DNA of 64,000 nucleotides, taken from assembly GCA_966211795.1 (NCBI GenBank), contig CBIHNW010000001.1:372001-436000 (forward strand), read 5' to 3'. Of this stretch, positions 1 to 6,979 are shown in pieces (within the stretch, counting starts at the first letter, position 1; each line of letters starts with the position of its first letter). The DNA is from 21-14-0-10-47-8 sp966211795. GTDB taxonomy: Bacteria > Bdellovibrionota > Bdellovibrionia > Bdellovibrionales > Bdellovibrionaceae. A program made the translations under genes and the position numbers. A model generated the notes under the pieces. The model ran no database searches, was not told the DNA's origin, and saw only the letters and a program-made list of their open reading frames with translations.

Positions 1-472
1 GTTCGGACCAATTGTATTTAGCTTCCCATTCTTGAAAAACCATCTCGCACCAATCGTGCTCGCATCCCTTCCTCCTGCATGGGGCTGTCCTGCTGCTGTT
101 TGCATAAACGAGATCACATCCATCAAGACAATAAATGGTAGCTTTAGTTATCCGTGAATATAGGTAGAGGTTTTTTACGAATTCTACCGGAACTCCTACC
201 TTGGTGGTGAATCCGTAGGTAATGCGATTTCCTTCTTCCTTCATTGTCTCGCCTTCACAATCCATCGCATCACTTCCCCAAACTTGATAACGCCATGTGC
301 ATCTCTCGCCGAGAGACAAGTTTTGCGGGATAGGAAATATGAACTCAAAGTCTAAAGCCCGATTGTGGGTTGTATCGGTTTTGGTTAGGCGTTTGAAATC
401 TTCTTTCGCGTTGAGATCCGCGAACTCTATTACCACCGTTTGAAACTTTATTCGGTCACTGTAAGCATCCAT
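1..472 (-). CDS. Api92-like hypothetical protein, partial (C-terminus outside window)
   Basis: An open frame runs leftward from an ATG at 472 off the window edge, giving at least 157 codons. An AAGGAG ribosome site lies 5 bases before the ATG. The protein is acidic, with a FPIP block followed by a Trp-rich stretch (WRYQVWGS), the same layout as the YPIP and WGTQWD blocks of the neighbouring gene at 595-1062. This suggests a second member of the ferredoxin-like Api92 family found on phages and plasmids. A Cys-rich patch (CRRKGCEHDWC) near the window edge might bind metal. The molecular function of the family is unknown. It is preceded by one of the three shared upstream modules of this element. 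Confidence 0.6.
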   Translation of the reverse strand, partial: MDAYSDRIKFQTVVIEFADLNAKEDFKRLTKTDTTHNRALDFEFIFPIPQNLSLGERCTWRYQVWGSDAMDCEGETMKEEGNRITYGFTTKVGVPVEFVKNLYLYSRITKATIYCLDGCDLVYANSSRTAPCRRKGCEHDWCEMVFQEWEAKYNWSE

Positions 473-489
473 AAGTTCTCCTTGGTCCT

Positions 490-565
490 GTGACCGCGTA
501 ATTGCGATCCACTGAACACAGGATGACTTCTGGCAGGGGGCTCAAATGGGGGCGGAACTGGGGGC
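490..565 (-). promoter_or_regulatory. Shared upstream module R1 (TAATT core plus three GGGGGC blocks)
   Basis: The + strand shows GGGGGC at 536, 548 and 560, an exact 12-bp period, and an AT core within CGCGTAATTGCG near 495-506. It lies directly upstream of the leftward gene starting at 472. The same arrangement recurs upstream of the genes starting at 3199 and 10210, so it is probably a promoter/operator bound by an element-encoded regulator. No clear -35/-10 pair was identified. Confidence 0.5.
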
Positions 566-594
566 TGGAAAGAGGCACGAGGTCTAAGGGTCTA

Positions 595-1062
595 TTAGAG
601 GATTTTGCTAAAATCCAAATCTGGTCGCTGTAAATCAGACTGAGTTGGATTTTCGACGCATTCGTTTGAGACGAGTTTACCGTCTTTGCAGATGGCTCTG
701 CCTGCAAAAATGTTTTTGTCTGCGATGTAGCGGATTTCAATGTCGACGCTAAAGTCTTTAGACAACTTCTCAAAAAATGGGATGGGTGGAGACCACTCAG
801 TTGAGAGAATTAGCAGGATGGTTTTATCAGTCACTTTATGAACAGAAGATGCGGTGATGCGAACATCCCACTGCGTACCCCAATTATCGACGCACCACTC
901 GTCTCCAAAGCGTTCGTCTTCAGTTCTCAGGTCTTCGGGAATTGGATAAAGGAGGTCGAAGAATTTGCCTTCGACCTCCGCCTTTTTTAAAAACCCCAAT
1001 ACCTTTTCCAGATTTTCTTTTTCGCCATCAATCCTAATTGCATTGAAACAACCGTTTGCCAT
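595..1062 (-). CDS. Api92-like ferredoxin-fold domain protein
   Basis: A 155-residue soluble protein with a good AAGGAG site 6 bases before ATG. It starts MANGCFNAIRIDG, then has a YPIPEDL block and a WCVDNWGTQWDV block, which resemble the Api92-like/YubB family (ferredoxin-like fold) of plasmids and phages. That family has no established function. It lies 15 bp downstream of the DNA methyltransferase gene on the same strand and is probably the last gene of the three-gene unit starting at 3199. It appears to be a paralogue of the partial gene at the window start. Confidence 0.6.
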   Translation of the reverse strand: MANGCFNAIRIDGEKENLEKVLGFLKKAEVEGKFFDLLYPIPEDLRTEDERFGDEWCVDNWGTQWDVRITASSVHKVTDKTILLILSTEWSPPIPFFEKLSKDFSVDIEIRYIADKNIFAGRAICKDGKLVSNECVENPTQSDLQRPDLDFSKIL

Positions 1063-1077
1063 TGGATACTCCTTTCC

Positions 1078-2334
1078 TTAAGCGGCCTTTTTAAGCTTAG
1101 TGATTGCTTTATGAAGTATCGCCTTGCGCTGACTCAAACGTTCCAACTCAGCGTGATATTCACGGTTGCTTGGATTTTTCAGAACCAGCTTAGAAATGTT
1201 GTCCAGTTCTTTGTTGATGGGTTCAAGTTCTACTAATACGGCAAGAGTCTTGTGGTCATGAACTTTGTATTTCTCTACAAGTGCTTGAGTGCGCTCAATT
1301 CTAACTTTGGCCTCTAAGAAATACTCTTGGTCTATTTCCATCCCAATGAACTTGCGGCCCTCAAGGGCGCAAGCTACGCCAGTGGTGCCGCTTCCAAGGA
1401 ACGCATCTACAACCGTGTCACCAGGACGGGAAAGCAGGCGTACTAAATGGCACATGAGGGCAATAGGCTTGACCGTGTCATGACTGTTTTTGACCTTAAT
1501 TTTCTTTTTTTCGAACATGGTTGTTTTTGTCTTAACGATTGCATGTTCATCCATACCAAAATCTTTTTCTTTACGAACTGGCTTTGGATAGTGGAGCACC
1601 GGATTCATCAAAAGTTCATCTAAACCACTAAATGGGCACACATTGAAATTGCCATCACCACCACTGAATCCTGCGCTTACCACTTTGCTACCATCCGTAA
1701 GAACATTTGCCGGATAGCGTTTTTCGCCGTCTTTCCGTGTGACTTGAACGGCCCCAATATTCAAAGCACCGGTACCGTATTTTTTCACATTAGATAAAAT
1801 GGTTTCGCCGTCAGCTAAGGGCTTTTGCGCAAGCACAATGGGTTCAAACGCTGGCTTCAAGCAGCTATTAAGGTCAGACAGTTTAAGTTTAGCGATTACG
1901 TCTGGGTCTTTTTCCTGGCCATCAAGCCATTCGCCCTTGGGCATTCCGCTTGCGTAAGTCCAAATCAATTGGTCTTTGATTTGAAATCCCGCCCACCGCA
2001 AAGTAAGTACAAGAATGTCGTAGGTGCGGCTACCAGCGAAGCAAACAAGATATCCACCCGGCTTAAGAACTCTCAGAAGCTCTTTGCAAATGTTCAATGT
2101 TGGAAGGTCAGAATCCCATTCGTGACCCACAACACCTTTGCCACCAAGTTTGTAGTCTTGACCGTTCTGATATTTTTTAATTAATTCTTGGATATCATGT
2201 TCTTTAGAATTCAATCCGTACGGTCCATCAATGATGACCGCATGGACTGAGTTATCCGCATAATTAACGATGGTCTTTAGGTTATCGCCAAGTTTCAGTT
2301 CAAATTTTTGTGGATTTTGATTTTTGGTTTTCAT
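1078..2334 (-). CDS. Site-specific DNA methyltransferase, beta class (N6-adenine/N4-cytosine type)
   Basis: A 418-residue methyltransferase. The catalytic motif IV comes first (DGPYG at residues 36-40, where DPPY is usual), and the SAM-binding motif I comes late (DAFLGSGTTG, near residue 310), followed by FIGMEID. This order is that of beta-class amino-methyltransferases. A central region of about 100 residues is the likely target-recognition domain. No restriction endonuclease is adjacent, so it is probably an orphan methyltransferase of the mobile element, perhaps protecting it from host restriction. A lysine-rich C-terminal extension after residue 345 is predicted to be helical. The start is one base after the stop of the upstream gene, so translation is probably coupled. 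Confidence 0.88.
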   Translation of the reverse strand: MKTKNQNPQKFELKLGDNLKTIVNYADNSVHAVIIDGPYGLNSKEHDIQELIKKYQNGQDYKLGGKGVVGHEWDSDLPTLNICKELLRVLKPGGYLVCFAGSRTYDILVLTLRWAGFQIKDQLIWTYASGMPKGEWLDGQEKDPDVIAKLKLSDLNSCLKPAFEPIVLAQKPLADGETILSNVKKYGTGALNIGAVQVTRKDGEKRYPANVLTDGSKVVSAGFSGGDGNFNVCPFSGLDELLMNPVLHYPKPVRKEKDFGMDEHAIVKTKTTMFEKKKIKVKNSHDTVKPIALMCHLVRLLSRPGDTVVDAFLGSGTTGVACALEGRKFIGMEIDQEYFLEAKVRIERTQALVEKYKVHDHKTLAVLVELEPINKELDNISKLVLKNPSNREYHAELERLSQRKAILHKAITKLKKAA

Positions 2335-2335
2335 G

Positions 2336-3199
2336 TTACACCCCCTTTGCTTTCTTGGCTAAATGGGAGTGCCACTCTTTAATTTCTTTGAATAAAGTCT
2401 CAGCGTCTTGAGTCAGTTGTTCTGACTCAAAGGTTTGTTTGAATGACTCAAATGCAGAGCGGAGTTTTGCGGTAGCAACAATTGGATTTTCGATAACTGT
2501 ACCAACAATTTCCTGCACGTCTTCTGAATCGTCATCCATAAGCACGCTCAGCTCACGCTGAGGATTTCCTTGAGGCAATGTAGCGGCTGAAGCTGACGGA
2601 GCTCCGGCTACTTCAACGCTACGGCTTGCGGAACCTCCGCCGCCAGATGAGCTTATTTTAGGGCGGCTGTTTTCATTGTTTTCACGGACAAGCGTTTGCA
2701 TCTTGCGGAAACTCAATTTGGAAAGCTCTTCCGCTGGATGTTGCTCAAGAAATTCGGCCAAGGTGTCATCCGGTAGACGGCTCAACTCAACAAGGTTTGA
2801 AATTGGAAGTTTCAATCCTTCCAATTCTTTTTTCTTGGTGACACGGATGTATTCATTGGCGCGTGTATCACCGATATTGAACACCGTTTGAACGAACTCA
2901 CCAAAAGCTTGTTCAGCGTCCTTGGCGCTAATTTTTTTCTGATGTGCGTAGGCGGTGAATTGGCTTTTTAACGTGGCCAACCCTTCACCAATGCGGATAT
3001 CAATTTTTGACTTGGTTGTTAGAAGCGTTTGGATTTCTTCAGTGGTTTCTCTAATCTCACTGATTAAATCCTTGGTAATGAACTTACTTTCAAACTGGTC
3101 CGGTAACTGAACTGGCGTCCCTTTCACAGGCGCCTGTAGGTTTCCGGCTTTGTTAACAATGCCTTTCTCTTGGTTACTGGTTTTGGACTTGGAACCCAT
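2336..3199 (-). CDS. Hypothetical mobile-element protein
   Basis: A 287-residue hydrophilic protein I cannot assign with confidence. Residues about 50-180 are helical and charged, with a segment reading GDTRANEYIRVTKKKE and a later SKLSFRKMQTLVRE that could be DNA-binding; the arrangement faintly recalls DUF3102 or ParB-like plasmid proteins. A Ser/Gly linker (SSSGGGGSASRS, near residue 185) separates this from an acidic C-terminal helical part. It is the first gene of the unit with the methyltransferase (1-bp gap) and the 155-residue Api92-like protein. Upstream lies the shared module R2. A role in element maintenance or regulation is possible. Confidence 0.6.
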   Translation of the reverse strand: MGSKSKTSNQEKGIVNKAGNLQAPVKGTPVQLPDQFESKFITKDLISEIRETTEEIQTLLTTKSKIDIRIGEGLATLKSQFTAYAHQKKISAKDAEQAFGEFVQTVFNIGDTRANEYIRVTKKKELEGLKLPISNLVELSRLPDDTLAEFLEQHPAEELSKLSFRKMQTLVRENNENSRPKISSSGGGGSASRSVEVAGAPSASAATLPQGNPQRELSVLMDDDSEDVQEIVGTVIENPIVATAKLRSAFESFKQTFESEQLTQDAETLFKEIKEWHSHLAKKAKGV

Positions 3200-3209
3200 A
3201 TCTACCTCA

Positions 3210-3293
3210 CTTGTTCACGTGGCGTAATTACCGCGTGTTGTGAGTCCAGGTTCAGCGTTAGGTGGGGGCTGAAATGGGGGCAGAACTGGGGGC
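3210..3293 (-). promoter_or_regulatory. Shared upstream module R2
   Basis: GGGGGC occurs on the + strand at 3264, 3276 and 3288 (exact 12-bp period; spacers TGAAAT and AGAACT, nearly those of R1). Nearer the gene start at 3199 is a GTAATTAC palindrome flanked by CACG and CGTG half-sites. The placement relative to the leftward start is as in R1 and R3. Confidence 0.5.
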
Positions 3294-3847
3294 AGGCCCT
3301 GAAAAAATAACTGTCAATAAAGACACATGAAAAAATGTAGGCAAAAGCAGGCACTTATCATCGATCTCATTTTGAGATCGATGAGGAATTTGAGGCTTTG
3401 AATTTGAATTGGACCCATTTAAGAGGGAACTTTGCGGCTGGGAGGCCTCAAGAAGTGAGCTTCAAATCTGTCATCAAGAGAAATCTCAATACTCTTCAGG
3501 TAAGTGCTCGGATGTTGAGCTCTAGAAGCCTGGAATTAAATTTACAGACACTGTAAACGGGACTCGCAACCGCCCCACGGCTAGAAACAATTTTTTGAAT
3601 AATGGCACTTCTTGAATAAGTTTTTCGAATTTGCCTGCGGAGTTCTTTCCGCAAAAAAATAGTGAGTGTAGGACTTGATTAAGGCATTTTCTCCAGGAAT
3701 TTTTCAAACCATGACGTGGCTCATTTTTCTAATTTCCCGCAACAGACACTATCGCCATAATCCGTATCCATAGGTAAAATCCAATTTCATGGTTCGCTGT
3801 GCGGCCATGGTGATTTTTCTACTTGAGCAAAGATGATAACGGTGTAA
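3294..3847. other. Intergenic region with a perfect 12-bp inverted repeat
   Basis: No gene is supported here. A perfect inverted repeat lies at 3358-3384: arms TCATCGATCTCA and TGAGATCGATGA around TTT. It has no T-run, so it is not a standard terminator. It sits inside an open frame of 71 codons (3341-3556, +) that has no credible start and may be a decayed gene. The region separates the leftward backbone from the rightward chromate-type operon. Confidence 0.4.
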
Positions 3848-3876
3848 TATCGAAGTTCGATAACGGAGTTCGATAT
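3848..3876 (+). promoter_or_regulatory. Probable PadR autoregulatory operator
   Basis: TATCGAA-g-TTCGATA (3848-3862) is a perfect 7-1-7 inverted repeat, and a third half-site TTCGATA follows at 3869-3875. The ribosome site ACGGAG lies between them and the padR ATG is at 3878. PadR proteins commonly repress their own operon from such sites, so binding here would block both transcription and the start region. Confidence 0.6.
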
Positions 3877-3877
3877 T

Positions 3878-4180
3878 ATGAGTAACAATGATCTCGTCGC
3901 TGGATTAATTCGACTTCACATATTGCATCATGCAGTGGAAGAAGATGTCTTTGGCGTAGGACTCATGGAGGAGTTGTCGAGACATGGATATGAAATTAGT
4001 CCTGGAACGCTATATCCGATCCTACATTCGATGGAAAAGAAGGGCTGGCTGCGCATGCGAAGTCAGCTTGTTAACGGAAAAAATAGAAAGGTCTACCGAG
4101 CAACCGCTAGGGGACGTCGCGCACTTGATGATGCAAAAAAAAAGGTTCGAGAACTTTTTGGTGAACTGTTTGAGGAGTAA
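3878..4180 (+). CDS. PadR family transcriptional regulator
   Basis: A 100-residue winged-helix regulator. It has the PadR pattern: a recognition region (YEISPGTLYPILHSMEKKGWL, beginning near residue 38), then a wing (GKNRKVYRATARGRRAL) and a short C-terminal helix, as in the small PadR-s1 subgroup. It starts at ATG 3878, immediately after an inverted repeat that is its likely operator. The downstream genes (lipoprotein, DoxX, ChrA, PAP2) follow on the same strand with overlaps or gaps of a few bases, so it most likely represses this operon until an inducer is present. The inducer cannot be read from the sequence. Confidence 0.88.
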   Translation: MSNNDLVAGLIRLHILHHAVEEDVFGVGLMEELSRHGYEISPGTLYPILHSMEKKGWLRMRSQLVNGKNRKVYRATARGRRALDDAKKKVRELFGELFEE

Positions 4181-4702
4181 ATGATGAAGCAACTTATTCT
4201 TACCTCGGGTGTTTTTGTCTCCTTTGTTCTTATGTTCGGCTGTACTAACCAAGCCGATAAATCGAATATGGAGACTCTAAAATCTGAAGTGGTCTCGTTA
4301 AAAAAGATTATTGAAAACCTCAAGCCAGGCTTGGGTGAAATCATGACGACAATTCACTTGCACCACGCCAAGCTTTATTTTTCTGGGCAGAGTGAAAACT
4401 GGGAGCTTGCGAGCTACCAACTTGACGAAATAAAAGAAGGCCTTGATGAAGCAACTGAGCTGCATGAGCACTTTAAAGAAGTAAAAACCTCTCTGAAAGA
4501 CCTACGGCATTTAACTGACCAGAGTCTCGCGGACATAGAAACGGCAATCAAAGAAAAGAATAAATCCCACTTTTTGACTGGATTTCAGCGGCTCACAGTC
4601 TCTTGCAATCAATGTCATCAGGCCGCAGATCACGGCTTCATCGTCGTCCAGGCACCCACAGGCCCAATGTTTACCAATCAAAGATTTAGCAGGGAGAAAT
4701 GA
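4181..4702 (+). CDS. Lipoprotein with a single CxxCH haem motif
   Basis: A 173-residue protein with a lipoprotein signal (lipobox LMFGC, Cys at about residue 21), a long helical middle region and one CNQCH motif near residue 143, the covalent haem c site. Four-helix cytochrome c proteins carry this motif close to the C-terminus, as here. It would be a membrane-anchored periplasmic electron carrier or sensor. It begins directly after the padR stop and overlaps the DoxX start by four bases (ATGA). The position beside a DoxX protein and a chromate transporter suggests redox or chromate-stress handling. The family was not identified further. Confidence 0.65.
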   Translation: MMKQLILTSGVFVSFVLMFGCTNQADKSNMETLKSEVVSLKKIIENLKPGLGEIMTTIHLHHAKLYFSGQSENWELASYQLDEIKEGLDEATELHEHFKEVKTSLKDLRHLTDQSLADIETAIKEKNKSHFLTGFQRLTVSCNQCHQAADHGFIVVQAPTGPMFTNQRFSREK

Positions 4703-5133
4703 GGATGGGCGGGCTTTGGAAATCGAGTGACCACTGGGCGGCTCTACTGATTCGGCTCATGGTTGGTGCGATCTTTCTGTCAGAGGGAATTCAAAAATAT
4801 CTTTTTCCAGACTCCCTCGGGGTTGGTCGGTTTGAAAAGCTGGGAATTCCGATGCCTCACATTCTAGCTCCGTTTGTTGGTGGAGTTGAGATTGTTTTCG
4901 GCAGTCTAATCCTTGTTGGCTTTCTCACGCGCCTGTCAACCGTCCCACTTCTCATCACTATAGCGGTCGCTATTGCCACAACCAAATTTCCTATGTTGAT
5001 GGAAAAAGGACTTTGGCCGACGCTCCACGAGGGGCGTGCAGACTATAGCATGCTTCTGGGCCTGCTTTTCCTAATGTTTAACGGGGCGGGTCGAATTTCC
5101 TTGGATGCAATGCGATTTAAAAGGATCGGGTAA
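4699..5133 (+). CDS. DoxX family membrane protein
   Basis: A 144-residue integral membrane protein with about four hydrophobic helices and the DoxX signature (LMVGAIFLSEGIQKYLFP near residue 20, later FVGGVEIVFGSLILVGFLTRL). DoxX proteins are linked to thiol/quinone redox stress. The start overlaps the stop of the lipoprotein gene (ATGA at 4699-4702); an in-frame ATG at 4705 is an alternative. It is followed six bases later by chrA. The pair may couple redox state to anion export; this is an inference from context. Confidence 0.82.
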   Translation: MRMGGLWKSSDHWAALLIRLMVGAIFLSEGIQKYLFPDSLGVGRFEKLGIPMPHILAPFVGGVEIVFGSLILVGFLTRLSTVPLLITIAVAIATTKFPMLMEKGLWPTLHEGRADYSMLLGLLFLMFNGAGRISLDAMRFKRIG

Positions 5134-5138
5134 CACAA

Positions 5139-6317
5139 GTGTTTCAAAGAGTTTTCGAAGTTTTTTTTGTTTTCTTGCGTCTTGGCCTCACTTCATTCGG
5201 TGGACCAATTGCACATCTGGGTTATTTTCACGACGAGTTCGTGAAACGTCGCAAATGGCTAGATGAACACGCCTACGCGGATCTTGTAGCTCTTTGTCAG
5301 TTCCTGCCTGGTCCAGCCAGCAGCCAGGTCGGACTTGCGGTTGGACTCTCGCGAGCTGGAGTTCTCGGCTCCATTGCTGCCTGGATTGGATTCACAGTTC
5401 CATCTGCCATTATTCTTGTTTTGTTTGGCTTGGGCATTAGTCGTTTTCAGGATCAAATTGGTGGTAACTGGCTTCATGGTTTTAAGGTTGTCGCTGTTCC
5501 CATTGTTGCCCAAGCACTGTGGGGAATGGGCAAGAAACTCAGCAATGAAAAAATTCGCGCTACTATTTCAATTGTAGGCGCAGTGCTGGCTTCGACTTTA
5601 CCATTTGGATTTGGACAGGTCGGAGTCATCATACTTGGCGGAATTGTTGGTAGAATCTATCTCAGTGATTCAGCCGAGCTTCCTCATGACCCAATTAGAA
5701 CTTCCTTTGGTCACAAAACTGCGGCGCTTATTCTGGCAGTATTTGTTGCTATGTTAGTTCTCCTGCCGATGGCAGCGAATATCTCGGGATTGCAGTCGGT
5801 TAAACTCATTGATGGTTTTTTTCGCGCTGGCTCGCTCGTGTTTGGGGGTGGCCATGTTGTTTTACCTCTCCTCAAGTCTGAAGTCGTGACGCCAGGGTGG
5901 GTCTCACCCGATGCATTCATGGCGGGCTACGGCGCTGCTCAGGCCATCCCAGGACCACTATTTACCTTTACTGCCTATCTCGGCGCAGTTTCGCTAATTC
6001 CTCCGTCTGGTTGGCTCGGCGCAATGATTTGCTTAGTCGCCGCCTTCTTGCCATCTTTCTTTTTAGTTTTTGGAACACTCCCTTATTGGGATAAAATTCG
6101 AAAATATAAAGGAATGCGCTCTGCCATGCAGGGAATTAACGCGGCAGTCGTCGGCCTATTGCTCGCAGCTTTTTACAATCCAGTTTGGACTAGCGGAATT
6201 TTGTCAGCAAAAGATTTTGGGCTGGCCGCGATTGGTCTTTTGCTACTCATTTTTTGGAAGACGCCTTCTTGGGCCGTCGTAGTCGTCACTGCGCTTGCAA
6301 GCGGTCTGCTGCCATGA
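5139..6317 (+). CDS. chrA: Chromate transporter, two-domain type
   Basis: A 392-residue inner-membrane protein of the CHR family. Two homologous halves are visible: the first with SFGGPIAHLGYF and LCQFLPGPASSQ, the second with VFGGGHVVLPLL and YGAAQAIPGPLFTF. This is the long-chain chromate efflux type that exports chromate using the membrane potential. The start is GTG at 5139. The gene sits between doxX and a PAP2 gene whose ATG overlaps its stop, under a PadR-type regulator rather than the usual ChrB. It is probably cargo of the mobile region conferring oxyanion resistance. Confidence 0.9.
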   Translation: MFQRVFEVFFVFLRLGLTSFGGPIAHLGYFHDEFVKRRKWLDEHAYADLVALCQFLPGPASSQVGLAVGLSRAGVLGSIAAWIGFTVPSAIILVLFGLGISRFQDQIGGNWLHGFKVVAVPIVAQALWGMGKKLSNEKIRATISIVGAVLASTLPFGFGQVGVIILGGIVGRIYLSDSAELPHDPIRTSFGHKTAALILAVFVAMLVLLPMAANISGLQSVKLIDGFFRAGSLVFGGGHVVLPLLKSEVVTPGWVSPDAFMAGYGAAQAIPGPLFTFTAYLGAVSLIPPSGWLGAMICLVAAFLPSFFLVFGTLPYWDKIRKYKGMRSAMQGINAAVVGLLLAAFYNPVWTSGILSAKDFGLAAIGLLLLIFWKTPSWAVVVVTALASGLLP

Positions 6318-6841
6318 TGCCGATTTTCCCATGGGAGCAAAATATTATCGAAATCGCAAGGACCTGGCCGCGAAGTGGTCCGGTGTTTACTTTCATGCAC
6401 TCCATTTCTGATCTTTCCATTACCATCTATCTCATATTGGTTGGCCTTGCGATTATGACCTGGAGGCTGGGCTGGAAGGCGGTTGTCGGTCCAACGGCGT
6501 TCAGTCTGCTTGCTGTGTTGTTTGCCGAGATTTCATCTCGGAGAATTATCAAGGCACTGGTGATGCGGCCACGCCCCGATTATTTGGGAATGGATTGTCA
6601 TACGAGCGCATGCTGGGGATTTATTAGCTCGCACGCAACAAACGTATTTGCTGTCGCCGTTTTTCTTACTCTTTACAATCGTCGAAATGGCTATTGGACC
6701 TTACCGATAGCGGTACTCGTCTCGTTTTCCAGAATCTACTTAGCCGATCATTATCCCTTGGATGTGGCAGGTGGAATGCTGGTCGGCACAATACTGGGCG
6801 CAATGGTTTGGCGAATTTATAAAAAATTTATAAAAAGTTAG
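6314..6841 (+). CDS. PAP2 family phosphatase (membrane)
   Basis: A 175-residue membrane protein of the PAP2/lipid phosphatase family. The three active-site motifs are present: KALVMRPRPD, SSHAT (in place of PSGH), and SRIYLADHYPLDV. Such enzymes remove phosphate from lipid phosphates or undecaprenyl pyrophosphate at the membrane. The ATG at 6314 overlaps the chrA stop (ATGA), so I chose it over an upstream start that would lie inside chrA. It is the last gene of the PadR operon. A PAP2 enzyme at the end of a chromate operon is unexpected; it may tune membrane lipids under stress. Confidence 0.83.
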   Translation: MMPIFPWEQNIIEIARTWPRSGPVFTFMHSISDLSITIYLILVGLAIMTWRLGWKAVVGPTAFSLLAVLFAEISSRRIIKALVMRPRPDYLGMDCHTSACWGFISSHATNVFAVAVFLTLYNRRNGYWTLPIAVLVSFSRIYLADHYPLDVAGGMLVGTILGAMVWRIYKKFIKS

Positions 6842-6979
6842 GCTTAAGAACATAACTCCGGCAAATTAGTTCGCAACTCTCTATTAAGTAGTGGCCATTC
6901 TTTCCTGCCATCGATAGGCGCGAAAAGCGTGCACAATTCATGTAAATTAAAATGTCGACTATCGCAGTTGAGCTTAGAT

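Noticed and set aside
536..565. G-quadruplex at the GGGGGC arrays
   Set aside because: Only three long G-runs per array; a standard four-run quadruplex would need help from a neighbouring GG, so protein binding is the simpler explanation.
3341..3556. Open frame of 71 codons on the + strand overlapping the 12-bp hairpin
   Set aside because: No ATG, GTG or ribosome site near its beginning and no recognised family; mentioned only as a possible decayed gene.
3522..3707. 61-residue frame on the minus strand
   Set aside because: No ribosome site or domain pattern; composition looks like chance.
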